Assembly: GCA_900547285.1 (NCBI GenBank)
Contig: URGF01000066.1
Location: forward strand, 1-9,422
From: an uncultured Collinsella sp.
Lineage (GTDB): Bacteria > Actinomycetota > Coriobacteriia > Coriobacteriales > Coriobacteriaceae
Direction: 5' to 3'
Length of the DNA stretch: 9,422 bases
Shown here one piece after another: positions 1 through 6,524 of this stretch. Numbering within the stretch: the first letter of the stretch is position 1; each line of letters starts with the position of its first letter. A model generated the notes under the pieces. That model searched no databases. It saw only the letters and a list, made by a program, of their open reading frames with translations, and had not been told where the DNA came from. The translations under genes and the position numbers were made by a program.

Positions 1-542
1 AGCGGGTCGGCAGCTGCGGAGCGGGGTGCCGGCTGCTGCTGCGGCATGACGGCGGAGTGTTGCTGCGGGGTGGCAAACTGTTGCTGACCGGCGCGCGGGG
101 CGCTGGCGGCACGGCTTGCGGCCCGGTTGTTCTGTCCCAAGCCATTTTGATAGGCGCGCTCTTCCTCGTACAGACGGCCGAGCGTGGGGGCGTCGACGTT
201 CTCGGCAAAGACCGAGAACTTGCCGGCGCGCAGCTGCGGATCGATCATAAAGCGCACGAGGGGCTCGCCGACAAAGACATAGCGGCGCTTTTCGGCCTGC
301 GCCTTCACAAACTCGCGGACCTCGCGCGAAAGCTCGGGGTAGAACGGGGCAAGCATGGGATCGTCGTCGGTGGCGATCAGGATGGTATAGAGCGCCGGCG
401 CGGTGTTGACGCCGTTGATCACCAGAGTCTGATCCTCCATGTCGCGAGCAGCCTGCTTGGCAAGCTTCTTAAAGGAGAACGGGGCACGGGTGGCACCGAA
501 GATGCCGGCCACGTGGTCCTCGAAGATGTTCAGGAAGTTCAC
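1..542 (-). CDS. fhaA: FhaA-like protein, N-terminal DUF3662 domain (partial, runs off the window)
   Basis: The minus strand from a GTG at 542-540 encodes about 180 residues before the window edge. The first ~125 residues (starting VNFLNIFEDHVAGIFGAT, then FKKLAKQAARDMEDQTLVI and a KRRYVFVGEPLVRFMID stretch) match the N-terminal domain of actinobacterial FhaA (DUF3662). From about residue 140 it becomes a Gln/Ala/Pro-rich linker. In the known family such a linker leads to a C-terminal FHA domain that binds phosphothreonine; that part would lie beyond base 1 and is not seen. The GTG overlaps the kinase stop codon as GTGA, with a GGAGAG-like site upstream, so the two genes are probably translationally coupled. 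Known FhaA proteins take part in kinase-controlled cell-wall synthesis at the membrane. By inference this one is a substrate or reader of the neighbouring kinase. The plus-strand frame over the same bases is a shadow. Confidence 0.85.
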   Translation of the reverse strand, partial: MNFLNIFEDHVAGIFGATRAPFSFKKLAKQAARDMEDQTLVINGVNTAPALYTILIATDDDPMLAPFYPELSREVREFVKAQAEKRRYVFVGEPLVRFMIDPQLRAGKFSVFAENVDAPTLGRLYEEERAYQNGLGQNNRAASRAASAPRAGQQQFATPQQHSAVMPQQQPAPRSAAADP

Positions 543-2392
543 GAAAGATCACTCTCCGTATAGGTTCTTTGGTATCCGAGCAAATACAGGCATATCCCAA
601 CGATTATAGAGGATAGGATTCCCGCAACCGCCGCCTTGGCGATGACCGTGCCCGCAAGGCTGGCAATTTCCATATGGTGTGCAAGACAGGACGACGCTGC
701 CGATCCGATGCCGACGACAACGATTGCGGCGACCGCGACAAGGTTCGAGCCTTGCTCGGCGCGCTTGGCGTGGGCATTGAGCAACGCAGATGACGCCACG
801 GCAGTTGCCGCGACCAACACAAAGGCAGCCCAAAGGAGCGGGTCTCCCAGCGCTGCGGCAACGTTACCGAGCCCCAGCACGCCTCCGGCTGAAAGCGCGA
901 CCGTGGCCAGACGGGCAAAAATTGCGCCCATGCCCGTTGCCGCGGCGGCGCTTGCCGGGCCGAGCCAAAATGACGCGACGCTGGCGGCGACCCCAGCTGC
1001 CAGGAAGGTGTTGCCGGTCAGACAGCCAAGCGCGAGTGCACAGGTGAGCGCGGCGCTCGCGGCAGCCTCGGTGCGGCCCCAGGCGATCCACCAACCGGAC
1101 ATGGCAGCGGCAAAGATCACCACGACGGGCAACATCGACAGGATGCCCTGCGCCTGCATGGTGGCGTTGGCCATGAGCACCAAAAAGCCCACAGCCGAGA
1201 TGGCCGAGCCAATCTGGGGGGCCAGGCCAGCCGCCGCTCCGATCGCGATAGCCGCAATGACCAGGCCGGGCAGCGCTGCGGCGCCAGCCGTCTGCATCAG
1301 CAGAAAGCTAAAGGAGCCGCACGAGAGGGCCGAGATAGCGCGCATGGTGTAGTCGCGCGCGTGGCTCCAGCGCGTGCCCGCCCAGCCAAGCGCGGGGTCG
1401 ACCTCGATGGCGCTATCCTCGTAGGACGGCGATTCGATGTCGTCGGCCGCCTGCTCGTCATCCGAAAGCTCACCCACCATTTGTTCTAGGCTGCGTCGGC
1501 CCTCGCGCACACTGCCCAAGCCGGCGAGCAGCTGGTCGCAAAATGCCTCGATGCTGTTGGGGCGGTCCTGCGGCATGGGGGAGAGCGCGCTCATGAGCGC
1601 GGCCTCGGCTCCCGGGGGAAAGTGTGGTATCAGCTCGCTGGGATAGGTGGCGCCGCCGATGATACGGCCGAGCGAGTCGGCGGGCGTGGCCGCCATAAAG
1701 GGAGCGCTGCCGCACAAGCCCTCATAGATAACGCAGGCAAGGGCAAAGACATCGGCGCGTTCGTCGACCGTGCCGGTCTCGATATCGAGCTGCTCGGGCG
1801 GCATGTAGCCGATGGTGCCGCCGCGCGAGCCGCCAAAGCCACCGGCGGACGACAGTCGCGCCATGCCAAAGTCGGTGAGCTTTACATTGCCCGAGTGGTC
1901 GATGAGCACGTTGGCGGGCTTAATGTCCAGGTGGAGTACGCCATTGCTATGGGCGAAGGTGAGCGCCTGACCCAGGGCATCGGCAATGGCCGCGGCCTCG
2001 TCAAAGGTAAGTGAGTGGCCGTCCACGCGATGCAAAAACTCGGCCAACGACATACCGTCGACATACTCCATGACCAAGTAGGCATAGGCGGTGTCGTGCG
2101 TAAAGTCGATGACCTGCACGATATTAGGATGTTGAAGCATGGCGGCAGTGTGCGCCTCGCGCAGGACATCCATGATGTCGCTGGCGGGCATGCCGGCGCC
2201 GTTGATAAGGGGGATGCGCTTAATGGCGACGCGGCGGCGCAGGTGCGTGTCGCGGCAGATCTCGATGGAGCCAAAACCGCCGGTCGCAAGTGTCTCGAGC
2301 GGCTGGTACCGCTTGAGCAGCTCGCGAGAGCTGGTGCCCTCCAAAGGAACGTCCGGCGAGAACCGGGCGGTATGTTGCGAGAAAAGCGGCAT
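539..2392 (-). CDS. Membrane Ser/Thr protein kinase with ~10 C-terminal transmembrane helices
   Basis: A 617-residue Hanks-type kinase. Visible motifs are the glycine loop LATGGFGSI (35-43), Lys58 in VAIKR, Glu79 of helix C, the catalytic loop HLDIKPANV (154-162, with Asp156 and Asn161), DFG (174-176) and the MPPEQ form of the APE motif. After the kinase domain (~29-300) comes an acidic linker and then roughly ten hydrophobic Ala/Gly-rich segments up to the C-terminus. There is no PASTA or other extracellular sensor domain, so it differs from PknB/StkP. The catalytic loop reads HLD instead of HRD, a non-RD form. I chose ATG 2392 because GAGGG precedes it at good spacing and the kinase fold starts just downstream; the open frame continues 141 codons further up but crosses a repeat array and a promoter. 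It is coupled to the fhaA-like gene. The role is inferred to be cell-envelope or division signalling. Confidence 0.9.
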   Translation of the reverse strand: MPLFSQHTARFSPDVPLEGTSSRELLKRYQPLETLATGGFGSIEICRDTHLRRRVAIKRIPLINGAGMPASDIMDVLREAHTAAMLQHPNIVQVIDFTHDTAYAYLVMEYVDGMSLAEFLHRVDGHSLTFDEAAAIADALGQALTFAHSNGVLHLDIKPANVLIDHSGNVKLTDFGMARLSSAGGFGGSRGGTIGYMPPEQLDIETGTVDERADVFALACVIYEGLCGSAPFMAATPADSLGRIIGGATYPSELIPHFPPGAEAALMSALSPMPQDRPNSIEAFCDQLLAGLGSVREGRRSLEQMVGELSDDEQAADDIESPSYEDSAIEVDPALGWAGTRWSHARDYTMRAISALSCGSFSFLLMQTAGAAALPGLVIAAIAIGAAAGLAPQIGSAISAVGFLVLMANATMQAQGILSMLPVVVIFAAAMSGWWIAWGRTEAAASAALTCALALGCLTGNTFLAAGVAASVASFWLGPASAAAATGMGAIFARLATVALSAGGVLGLGNVAAALGDPLLWAAFVLVAATAVASSALLNAHAKRAEQGSNLVAVAAIVVVGIGSAASSCLAHHMEIASLAGTVIAKAAVAGILSSIIVGICLYLLGYQRTYTESDLS

Positions 2393-2472
2393 GGCCAACC
2401 CTCGTGCGTTTAAAGTTCGTTTGCGAGCGGCGGGCGCGGAGCCGAGCCGTTCGCGGTGGCATAGATGCTGCC

Positions 2473-2481
2473 AGTGTAGCA
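2473..2481 (-). promoter_or_regulatory. Probable kinase-fhaA promoter, extended -10 TGCTACACT
   Basis: On the minus strand TGCTACACT has the form of an extended -10 element (TGn followed by TACACT). It lies about 80 bases upstream of the kinase ATG and would give a leader of roughly 70 bases. I see no strong -35 hexamer at 17 bases, which an extended -10 can tolerate. The call is by eye only. Confidence 0.35.
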
Positions 2482-2549
2482 CGCTTGGGCAGATGGCGAG
2501 GAAACGGGGATGAGGTGGTCCGATCGATTCGGGCCGTTTCGGCTCGTTC

Positions 2550-2687
2550 GGAAAGCGCACCCCAGTTTTCAGCCAAATAATGGGATGCGCCTTCCAAATG
2601 GGGTGGGCTGCGGAAACTGCATCCCAGAATATTGCCCTGGAACGGGATGCGCTTTCCGAACCGGCGTCCAAAAGGAAACCGCATCCC
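2550..2687. repeat. Five-copy array of a 14-bp element in alternating orientation, ~31-bp period
   Basis: Copies lie at 2550-2563 (GGAAAGCGCACCCC), 2582-2595 (GGGATGCGCCTTCC), 2612-2625 (GGAAACTGCATCCC), 2644-2657 (GGGATGCGCTTTCC) and 2674-2687 (GGAAACCGCATCCC). Read in one direction the consensus is close to GGGATGCGSTTTCC. Orientation flips at every copy and the spacers are 18, 16, 18 and 16 bases, so the whole behaves as a 62-bp unit repeated about two and a half times. Neighbouring copies could pair as hairpins or cruciforms with one or two mismatches. The array sits between the divergent kinase and LuxR promoters. It could be a multi-site operator or a mobile palindromic repeat of the REP type; the sequence alone does not decide. 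Confidence 0.8.
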
Positions 2688-2804
2688 GCTTTGATGTGGG
2701 GACTGCGAACAAAAGCCGGACCGTGATCTGGCGCGGATTGGAGTTCGCCTGAATCATTGATGCTGGCTGGTGTGAGAACAGAGATAAACGAGCGGCTCGA
2801 GCGA

Positions 2805-2810
2805 TATAAT
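2805..2810 (+). promoter_or_regulatory. Perfect -10 box TATAAT upstream of the LuxR-type regulator
   Basis: TATAAT lies 20 bases before the chosen ATG at 2830 and would start transcription near 2817, leaving a very short leader that still contains the GGAGG site. The hexamer at the -35 position (about 2782-2787, AGATAA) is poor, so an activator may be needed. An earlier in-frame ATG at 2809 overlaps this box, which argues against using it as the start. Confidence 0.45.
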
Positions 2811-2820
2811 GACACGCTAT

Positions 2821-2825
2821 GGAGG
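2821..2825 (+). promoter_or_regulatory. Ribosome binding site GGAGG that fixes the regulator start
   Basis: GGAGG is followed by four bases and then the ATG at 2830. No comparable site precedes the ATG at 2809, so the start was placed at 2830. Confidence 0.55.
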
Positions 2826-2829
2826 CCGT

Positions 2830-4692
2830 ATGCTCTTTTCCCGCCGTTCTGCTACATTTGCCTGCGCCATTGCGCTTGTCGTAATGGCGGTCACCCCTTA
2901 TCACCGGTTTTCATCTTCAATCGGCCTAGCGTCAGGTGCAATGACCTGGCTCGTTATCCTGGGCGCATGCCTCGCGGCGTTTGTTCATGGTGCTGCGCTA
3001 TGCAAGGGGGGAATGAGAAGGCCGAGGCATCTCGGTGCCATCGGTGTTTTCCTTGGTGTTATTGCAACGGTTCCCGAATGGGCCGACCTGGCTTTCTATG
3101 CTCGCGGAGACTCTATTCCAATCGTGTTTGCACCGATTTGGTTGTTACATGGCGTTTCGTGTGTCTCGTGCTTTGTTGGGTCGCTGCTTCTCTCATATGT
3201 TATTTGGGGCACGGCGGACTCTCCTTTGACGCAGAGGTCGACACGGACTGACGAAAGGGAAACTCGTCACCCGCAGGACGCGATTTTTACAGAAACAATA
3301 GCCGTCATGTCTTGCCTGCTGTTTTGCTGTCGAGTTTCATGGAGAGTCGTTCCCGAGCCATGGGGGATGCCCCCTGTAACGGCCGCGTCAATTGGCCTTG
3401 CGCTTTTAATTCCGTTGGTCTATCTCGCATTGACTGTGGCCCCGCCGTTTTGCCACCCTCGTGCCTTTGGCCATGGGCGGCGCGACGTGTTTGCCTGTTC
3501 TGTGCTCGTAGCAGTTCCTATTGGTCTTATTCCGGCTGTTGAGGCGGCATACTTCGCAAGCGATGCCGTGGTCATTGCATTGCTGGCGATGGGGTCCGTT
3601 ATCGCTGCTGCCTTCGTATGCATGTTGCTAAGGGGGAAACGGGACAACAATTCGGATATCGCCTGTGCGTCCGACACATTCGATGCGGGGGTGTTTTCCC
3701 CTGCCCTGTCGCCTAGAGAAGAGCAGTTTGTTCGACTGCTGCTCAAAGGGAAAACGCCGGCGGAAATTGCCAAGGAGACGGATACGAAGCCATCGACGGT
3801 GAGAACAACGCTTCACCGAGCATACGGGAAGGCGTCGGTTGCGGGCTCACGCGAGCTCGTGGCGCTGTTTGCGGGTGAGGGCGATACTGTAGGGCATGAG
3901 CTACCGCAGCGGCATGCTGACGATATAGTGGCATCAGCTCGAACGCGCCGGCTGTTTCGATACCTGCTCACATTATTCTTTATCCTCCTTGCGGCGGGGC
4001 CCTTGGTAATGGCGGATAGCGATTGGGGGTCCGGTGTTTCGCGGGCTGTCGCCTTTTCCCTCTTAAGCTACGCATTGGGTCTCGGACTGCTTCTGTCGCT
4101 ACGCTACGCGGGTGGAAAAGCGAATCGTGGCGCTGCGCTGGATAGAGCGGGTGAAGCGATTTGGCTCGGAAGCCCGTACGTATGGGCGGTGCTATCTGCT
4201 GTGGAATGGTCTTTTATCTATATCGCGGCATTGATGTGCATACGCGTTCCGTTGATGGCTGTGCCGGTCCTGTTTTGCGGCGTGGCGTCTACGGCTTCGC
4301 TCGCTGTTGGACTGCGTCCGTTTAAGGTGCATGCCCATGCTCGGGCTATCGTGCCGTTGGTGTCAATGGGCATGGTTGCCTTAATCTATGCGGTCGCTAG
4401 GGGGCGAATCCATGGACTTGCGGTGCTGACGGGGGTGCTGCTCACATATAATAGTGATGCGAAGCTGTCCGCAGCGCAAAATGCTTGGGATATGGATGCT
4501 TTGCTTCGGGGCGACGGCTCCTGTTTGGGCTGTCTTGCTCAATATGGTGCAGGATCTGACGGTTTTCGAGCCGTTGTTCCTCGCGTCGTTGTTGGGGCAA
4601 AGTTCGGCTGTCAATGTCGTCGTGGCAACGGTGATTGTTTGCTGGTCTGTGCCCATGTTCGTTACGCACATCGCGCTCGCCCGCTCGGTTGA
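2830..4692 (+). CDS. Multi-pass membrane LuxR-family regulator, tandem-module type, frame broken in second module
   Basis: Read as it stands this encodes 620 residues. The first module has about eight hydrophobic helices (residues ~7-275) followed by a LuxR-type HTH at ~292-348, with LSPREEQFVRLLLKGKTPAE and then IAKETDTKPSTVRTTLHRAY. A short linker leads to a second membrane module (from ~375) with at least five more helices. Near base 4431 the hydrophobic pattern ends abruptly and the remaining ~85 residues are polar and Cys/Arg-rich without family character. The next frame then carries the expected helices and a second HTH. The class is typical of Coriobacteriia: a membrane sensor fused to a DNA-binding domain with no known phosphorylation site. 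By position it should control the cassette downstream. The start is set by GGAGG at 2821. The protein is either truncated by the shift or restored by frameshifting or a sequence correction. Confidence 0.75.
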   Translation: MLFSRRSATFACAIALVVMAVTPYHRFSSSIGLASGAMTWLVILGACLAAFVHGAALCKGGMRRPRHLGAIGVFLGVIATVPEWADLAFYARGDSIPIVFAPIWLLHGVSCVSCFVGSLLLSYVIWGTADSPLTQRSTRTDERETRHPQDAIFTETIAVMSCLLFCCRVSWRVVPEPWGMPPVTAASIGLALLIPLVYLALTVAPPFCHPRAFGHGRRDVFACSVLVAVPIGLIPAVEAAYFASDAVVIALLAMGSVIAAAFVCMLLRGKRDNNSDIACASDTFDAGVFSPALSPREEQFVRLLLKGKTPAEIAKETDTKPSTVRTTLHRAYGKASVAGSRELVALFAGEGDTVGHELPQRHADDIVASARTRRLFRYLLTLFFILLAAGPLVMADSDWGSGVSRAVAFSLLSYALGLGLLLSLRYAGGKANRGAALDRAGEAIWLGSPYVWAVLSAVEWSFIYIAALMCIRVPLMAVPVLFCGVASTASLAVGLRPFKVHAHARAIVPLVSMGMVALIYAVARGRIHGLAVLTGVLLTYNSDAKLSAAQNAWDMDALLRGDGSCLGCLAQYGAGSDGFRAVVPRVVVGAKFGCQCRRGNGDCLLVCAHVRYAHRARPLG

Positions 4693-4966
4693 GGACGAGA
4701 AGGCCGTCTTGGAGTACCGGGCGAACGGGTCCACCGAAACGGCCCGCGTGCGCCAGCTGGCCCTGCTTACGTCGCGCTCCCTTTCTGATGTTCAGTCGCA
4801 AATTTTGCTGATGACGGCAGAGGGGGCAACGACAAAGGCCATTGCGGAGGATGTCGGTTACGCTGCATCTACGGTGCAAGCGCTGCGGTCTGCATCTTAC
4901 CGCCAGTTGAAGATCAAGAATAAGGCGGAGCTAATTTTATTGTTATCGCAGGTAAATAACCTGTAA
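4454..4966 (+). pseudogene. C-terminal part of the tandem LuxR regulator in the shifted frame (two helices plus second HTH)
   Basis: This frame is open from 4430 and encodes MLGIWMLCFGATAPVWAVLL, another membrane helix around VNVVVATVIVCWSVPMF, then a LuxR-like HTH (SLSDVQSQILLMTAEGATTK, then AIAEDVGYAASTVQALRSAS) ending QVNNL at the TAA 4964-4966. It lacks a credible ribosome binding site at its ATG (4454) and overlaps the preceding frame by 239 bases, so I read it as the missing end of the same gene rather than a separate one. Joining the frames at the five Gs 4431-4435 gives a natural helix-loop-helix (LAVLTGCCSHIIVM, then a short basic loop, then MLGIWML). The second HTH is less canonical than the first. 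If expressed alone it would be a small membrane-anchored DNA-binding protein of up to 170 residues. Confidence 0.6.
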
Positions 4967-5003
4967 ACGCCTGAGCAATCAACTCAATAGCGGGTGTTTA
5001 CAG
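4960..5003 (+). terminator. Long dyad at the regulator 3' end: weak terminator or operator
   Basis: CTGTAAACGCC (4961-4971) pairs with GGTGTTTACAG (4993-5003). With two G-U pairs the RNA stem is 13 bp (to 4973/4991) with a 17-base loop. The regulator stop codon lies inside the left arm. The bases after it (ACATCTTTCTCTATT) are only moderately T-rich, so termination would be partial. The half-site TGTAAAC/GTTTACA could equally be an operator for the regulator just upstream. Confidence 0.45.
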
Positions 5004-5034
5004 ACATCTTTCTCTATTCATGCGAAGGTTGCCG

Positions 5035-5046
5035 TGCGTCGACGCA
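5035..5046. promoter_or_regulatory. 12-bp perfect palindrome TGCGTCGACGCA upstream of the secreted protein gene
   Basis: A perfect palindrome 30 bases before the start codon of the secreted protein gene. It sits where a promoter-proximal operator would be expected. I found no convincing -35/-10 pair in the 109-base gap, so transcription here may rely on an activator or on read-through from the regulator. Confidence 0.3.
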
Positions 5047-5075
5047 TTGTTAACCGCTTTTGATTGGAGAAGGCC

Positions 5076-5588
5076 ATGATTAAGCCAAGGAGCGCTATTG
5101 CTCGAATCGGAGTCGGCTTGGTGATTGCAGCTGGTCTGTCCCTAGGGGTTCCCGCTGCATCGTTTGCACAAGAGGAGTTTGACACCTCTCAGGTTTCCAG
5201 CATTACTCAAAACGCCGATACGGGAATTACGACCTGTACGAACAATGCCGATAAGGCATTTAGTTTTCAATGTGCCGGGACGAGTGCAACTGGCTACCGT
5301 CAAAAGGATGATTCCTCATCGCTCTATCTGGATATCCAGGGCCATACGGGAAATCCGCTTCGGTTATATACAGACGGTGCGTATAACACAAGCGGTAGCG
5401 GCAGCATGAATTGTACTCAGGGAACGTATCGTTCGAATCACAAGGGACAGTGGGAAATGTATAACCTCGTCCGTGAGAACGGGCGATCTGCGGCGCGACT
5501 GACTGCATGGGCGGAGTCTGGCTACGGCACTGTTATTGGTGTATGGAGCCCCGACTGCGTCGGGCATTTCCACAAGCTTCCCGCATAG
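5076..5588 (+). CDS. Small secreted four-cysteine protein, unknown function
   Basis: A 170-residue protein with a clear Sec signal peptide: basic start (MIKPRSAIAR), hydrophobic core (IGVGLVIAAGLSLGV) and a likely cleavage after ASFA (residue 31), leaving about 139 residues. The mature part is rich in Ser, Thr, Gly and Asn, with four cysteines (54, 66, 113, 161) that could form two disulfides, and ends in an aromatic/Gly stretch (AWAESGYGTVIGVWSPDCVG). I do not recognise a named family with certainty. The size, the aromatic/Gly C-terminus and the neighbouring ABC genes recall small secreted proteins of the DUF2712 and lactococcin-972 type. It is the first gene of the transporter operon and a candidate bacteriocin, toxin or signal. 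ATG 5076 was chosen over an in-frame TTG at 5064 because GGAGAAGG (5066-5073) fits it. A hairpin follows the stop codon. Confidence 0.85.
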   Translation: MIKPRSAIARIGVGLVIAAGLSLGVPAASFAQEEFDTSQVSSITQNADTGITTCTNNADKAFSFQCAGTSATGYRQKDDSSSLYLDIQGHTGNPLRLYTDGAYNTSGSGSMNCTQGTYRSNHKGQWEMYNLVRENGRSAARLTAWAESGYGTVIGVWSPDCVGHFHKLPA

Positions 5589-5601
5589 TTGTTTGAAATG
5601 G

Positions 5602-5632
5602 CTCCCTTCCGGCTTTCTGGGTCGGAAGGGGG
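5602..5632 (+). promoter_or_regulatory. Intercistronic hairpin abutting the ribosome binding site of the first permease
   Basis: CTCCCTTCCG (5602-5611) pairs with CGGAAGGGGG (5623-5632): ten base pairs with one G-U and an 11-base loop. It starts 13 bases after the secreted protein stop and its right arm touches AGGAGG (5633-5638). There is no U tract, so it is not a standard terminator. It more likely protects the upstream 3' end or lowers translation of the transporter genes relative to the secreted product. Confidence 0.6.
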
Positions 5633-5642
5633 AGGAGGACGT

Positions 5643-6524
5643 ATGAACCAAAAGCTCGCAAGATACGAACTGTCGAAAACGATTAGACGTCCAGCTTTTA
5701 TCCTTGCTCTCTTGATTGCGGTCGCAGTTGCAATAGCTGCCGCGCTGGAGCCGTGGGCAAATTTGGAAAAAGAGCGTCACAACCTTCTTTCTTTTGGTTA
5801 CGGCGTTGGCGTGCAAGCCGAAAATTATCTCGGTCAAACACGTGAAAGCAGCTTCGGTAACTGGATTGTTGTGAGCGCGAACGCGCCACTGTCTGCGTCG
5901 GTGTTTTTCTATGCACTGCCCCTGCTTGCAATGTTGGCTGGATCTTGGTCGTGTCTCTTTGAGCGTTTGAGTGGTTATGACATGCAGATATGCACGCGCG
6001 TTTCCAGAAAGGCGTACGTGAACGTAAAGATGCTGTCTGCTTTCCTCTCCGCGTTTACAGTGACTGCCATTCCTCTGCTCGTCAATTTCCTGATCGTCTC
6101 GATGCTTTTTCCTGCGTATCTTCCTCGGGTCGATGAGTCGACTTACGTAGGACTTTACCTGCATAGCTACTTCTCCGGTCTATTTTATTCGCATCCTTTG
6201 TCATATGTGCTCGCATACACGCTGTTCGATGCTGTCACGCTCGGGACTTTATCCATGGCTGTAACTGGCTTCTCAATTTTGTTTCGTAGCAGAATCAAAG
6301 CGATAATTGTCCCGTATCTGCTAATGGTTGCGTGGCATTTTGCAAATGGCTGGATCTTCGGCGTAATGGCTTGTGTGGGGTTTAACTGCAATATCCTCAA
6401 CAGCATCAGGGCGGAATCGCTGAATAACTGGCCAGACATTCGAGCCGGTTTTGCGGAAATCATATTATTGACCCTTGCTTCGTTGGCTTTTTCTGGGGCG
6501 TGGAAAAGACGCGAGGTGGTCTGA
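5643..6524 (+). CDS. ABC-2-type transporter permease subunit (first)
   Basis: A 293-residue membrane protein starting MNQKLARYELSKTIRRPAFI, a basic amphipathic N-terminus running into the first helix (~18-36), as in ABC-2 permeases. A large extracytoplasmic loop (~37-85) follows, then about five more helices (around 86-105, 128-152, 190-218, 222-245 and 265-285) and a basic end. It has no ATPase motifs and needs the ATPase encoded two genes on. AGGAGG at 5633-5638 sets the start at 5643; the in-frame TTG at 5589 has no site and would add 18 residues without family character. The stop overlaps the start of the second permease (TGATG). By inference it forms a heterodimeric channel with that protein, either exporting a peptide or clearing one from the membrane. 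Substrate unknown. Confidence 0.8.
   Translation: MNQKLARYELSKTIRRPAFILALLIAVAVAIAAALEPWANLEKERHNLLSFGYGVGVQAENYLGQTRESSFGNWIVVSANAPLSASVFFYALPLLAMLAGSWSCLFERLSGYDMQICTRVSRKAYVNVKMLSAFLSAFTVTAIPLLVNFLIVSMLFPAYLPRVDESTYVGLYLHSYFSGLFYSHPLSYVLAYTLFDAVTLGTLSMAVTGFSILFRSRIKAIIVPYLLMVAWHFANGWIFGVMACVGFNCNILNSIRAESLNNWPDIRAGFAEIILLTLASLAFSGAWKRREVV

Larger units (their letters stand above)
2393..2829. other. Divergent intergenic region between kinase and LuxR-type regulator
   Basis: This 437-base stretch holds no gene I can support. It contains the kinase ribosome binding site and putative extended -10 (2473-2481), the alternating repeat array (2550-2687), about 115 bases with nothing clear, and the TATAAT box before the regulator (2805-2810). 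Open frames crossing it have no ribosome binding site or recognisable product. Confidence 0.7.

Noticed and set aside
57..563. Plus-strand open frame of 168 residues
   Set aside because: It is antisense to the fhaA-like gene, whose minus-strand product shows a recognisable DUF3662 domain. The plus-strand protein has no recognisable family.
636..1352. Plus-strand open frame of 238 residues rich in Ala and Thr
   Set aside because: It is the mirror of the Ala-rich membrane half of the kinase gene. High GC content leaves antisense frames open by chance.
2550..2687. CRISPR array
   Set aside because: Copies are only 14 bp, alternate in orientation and have 16-18 base spacers, and no cas genes are present.
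2393..2815. N-terminal extension of the kinase by 141 codons
   Set aside because: It crosses the repeat array and the putative -10, has no kinase or other domain character, and the ATG at 2392 has a better ribosome binding site.
4454..4966. Independent small LuxR gene
   Set aside because: No ribosome binding site precedes its ATG, it overlaps the preceding frame by 239 bases, and its helices complete the broken second module of the upstream regulator.
5602..5632. Rho-independent terminator after the secreted protein gene
   Set aside because: The stem is followed by GGAGGACGT and a start codon, not by a U tract.
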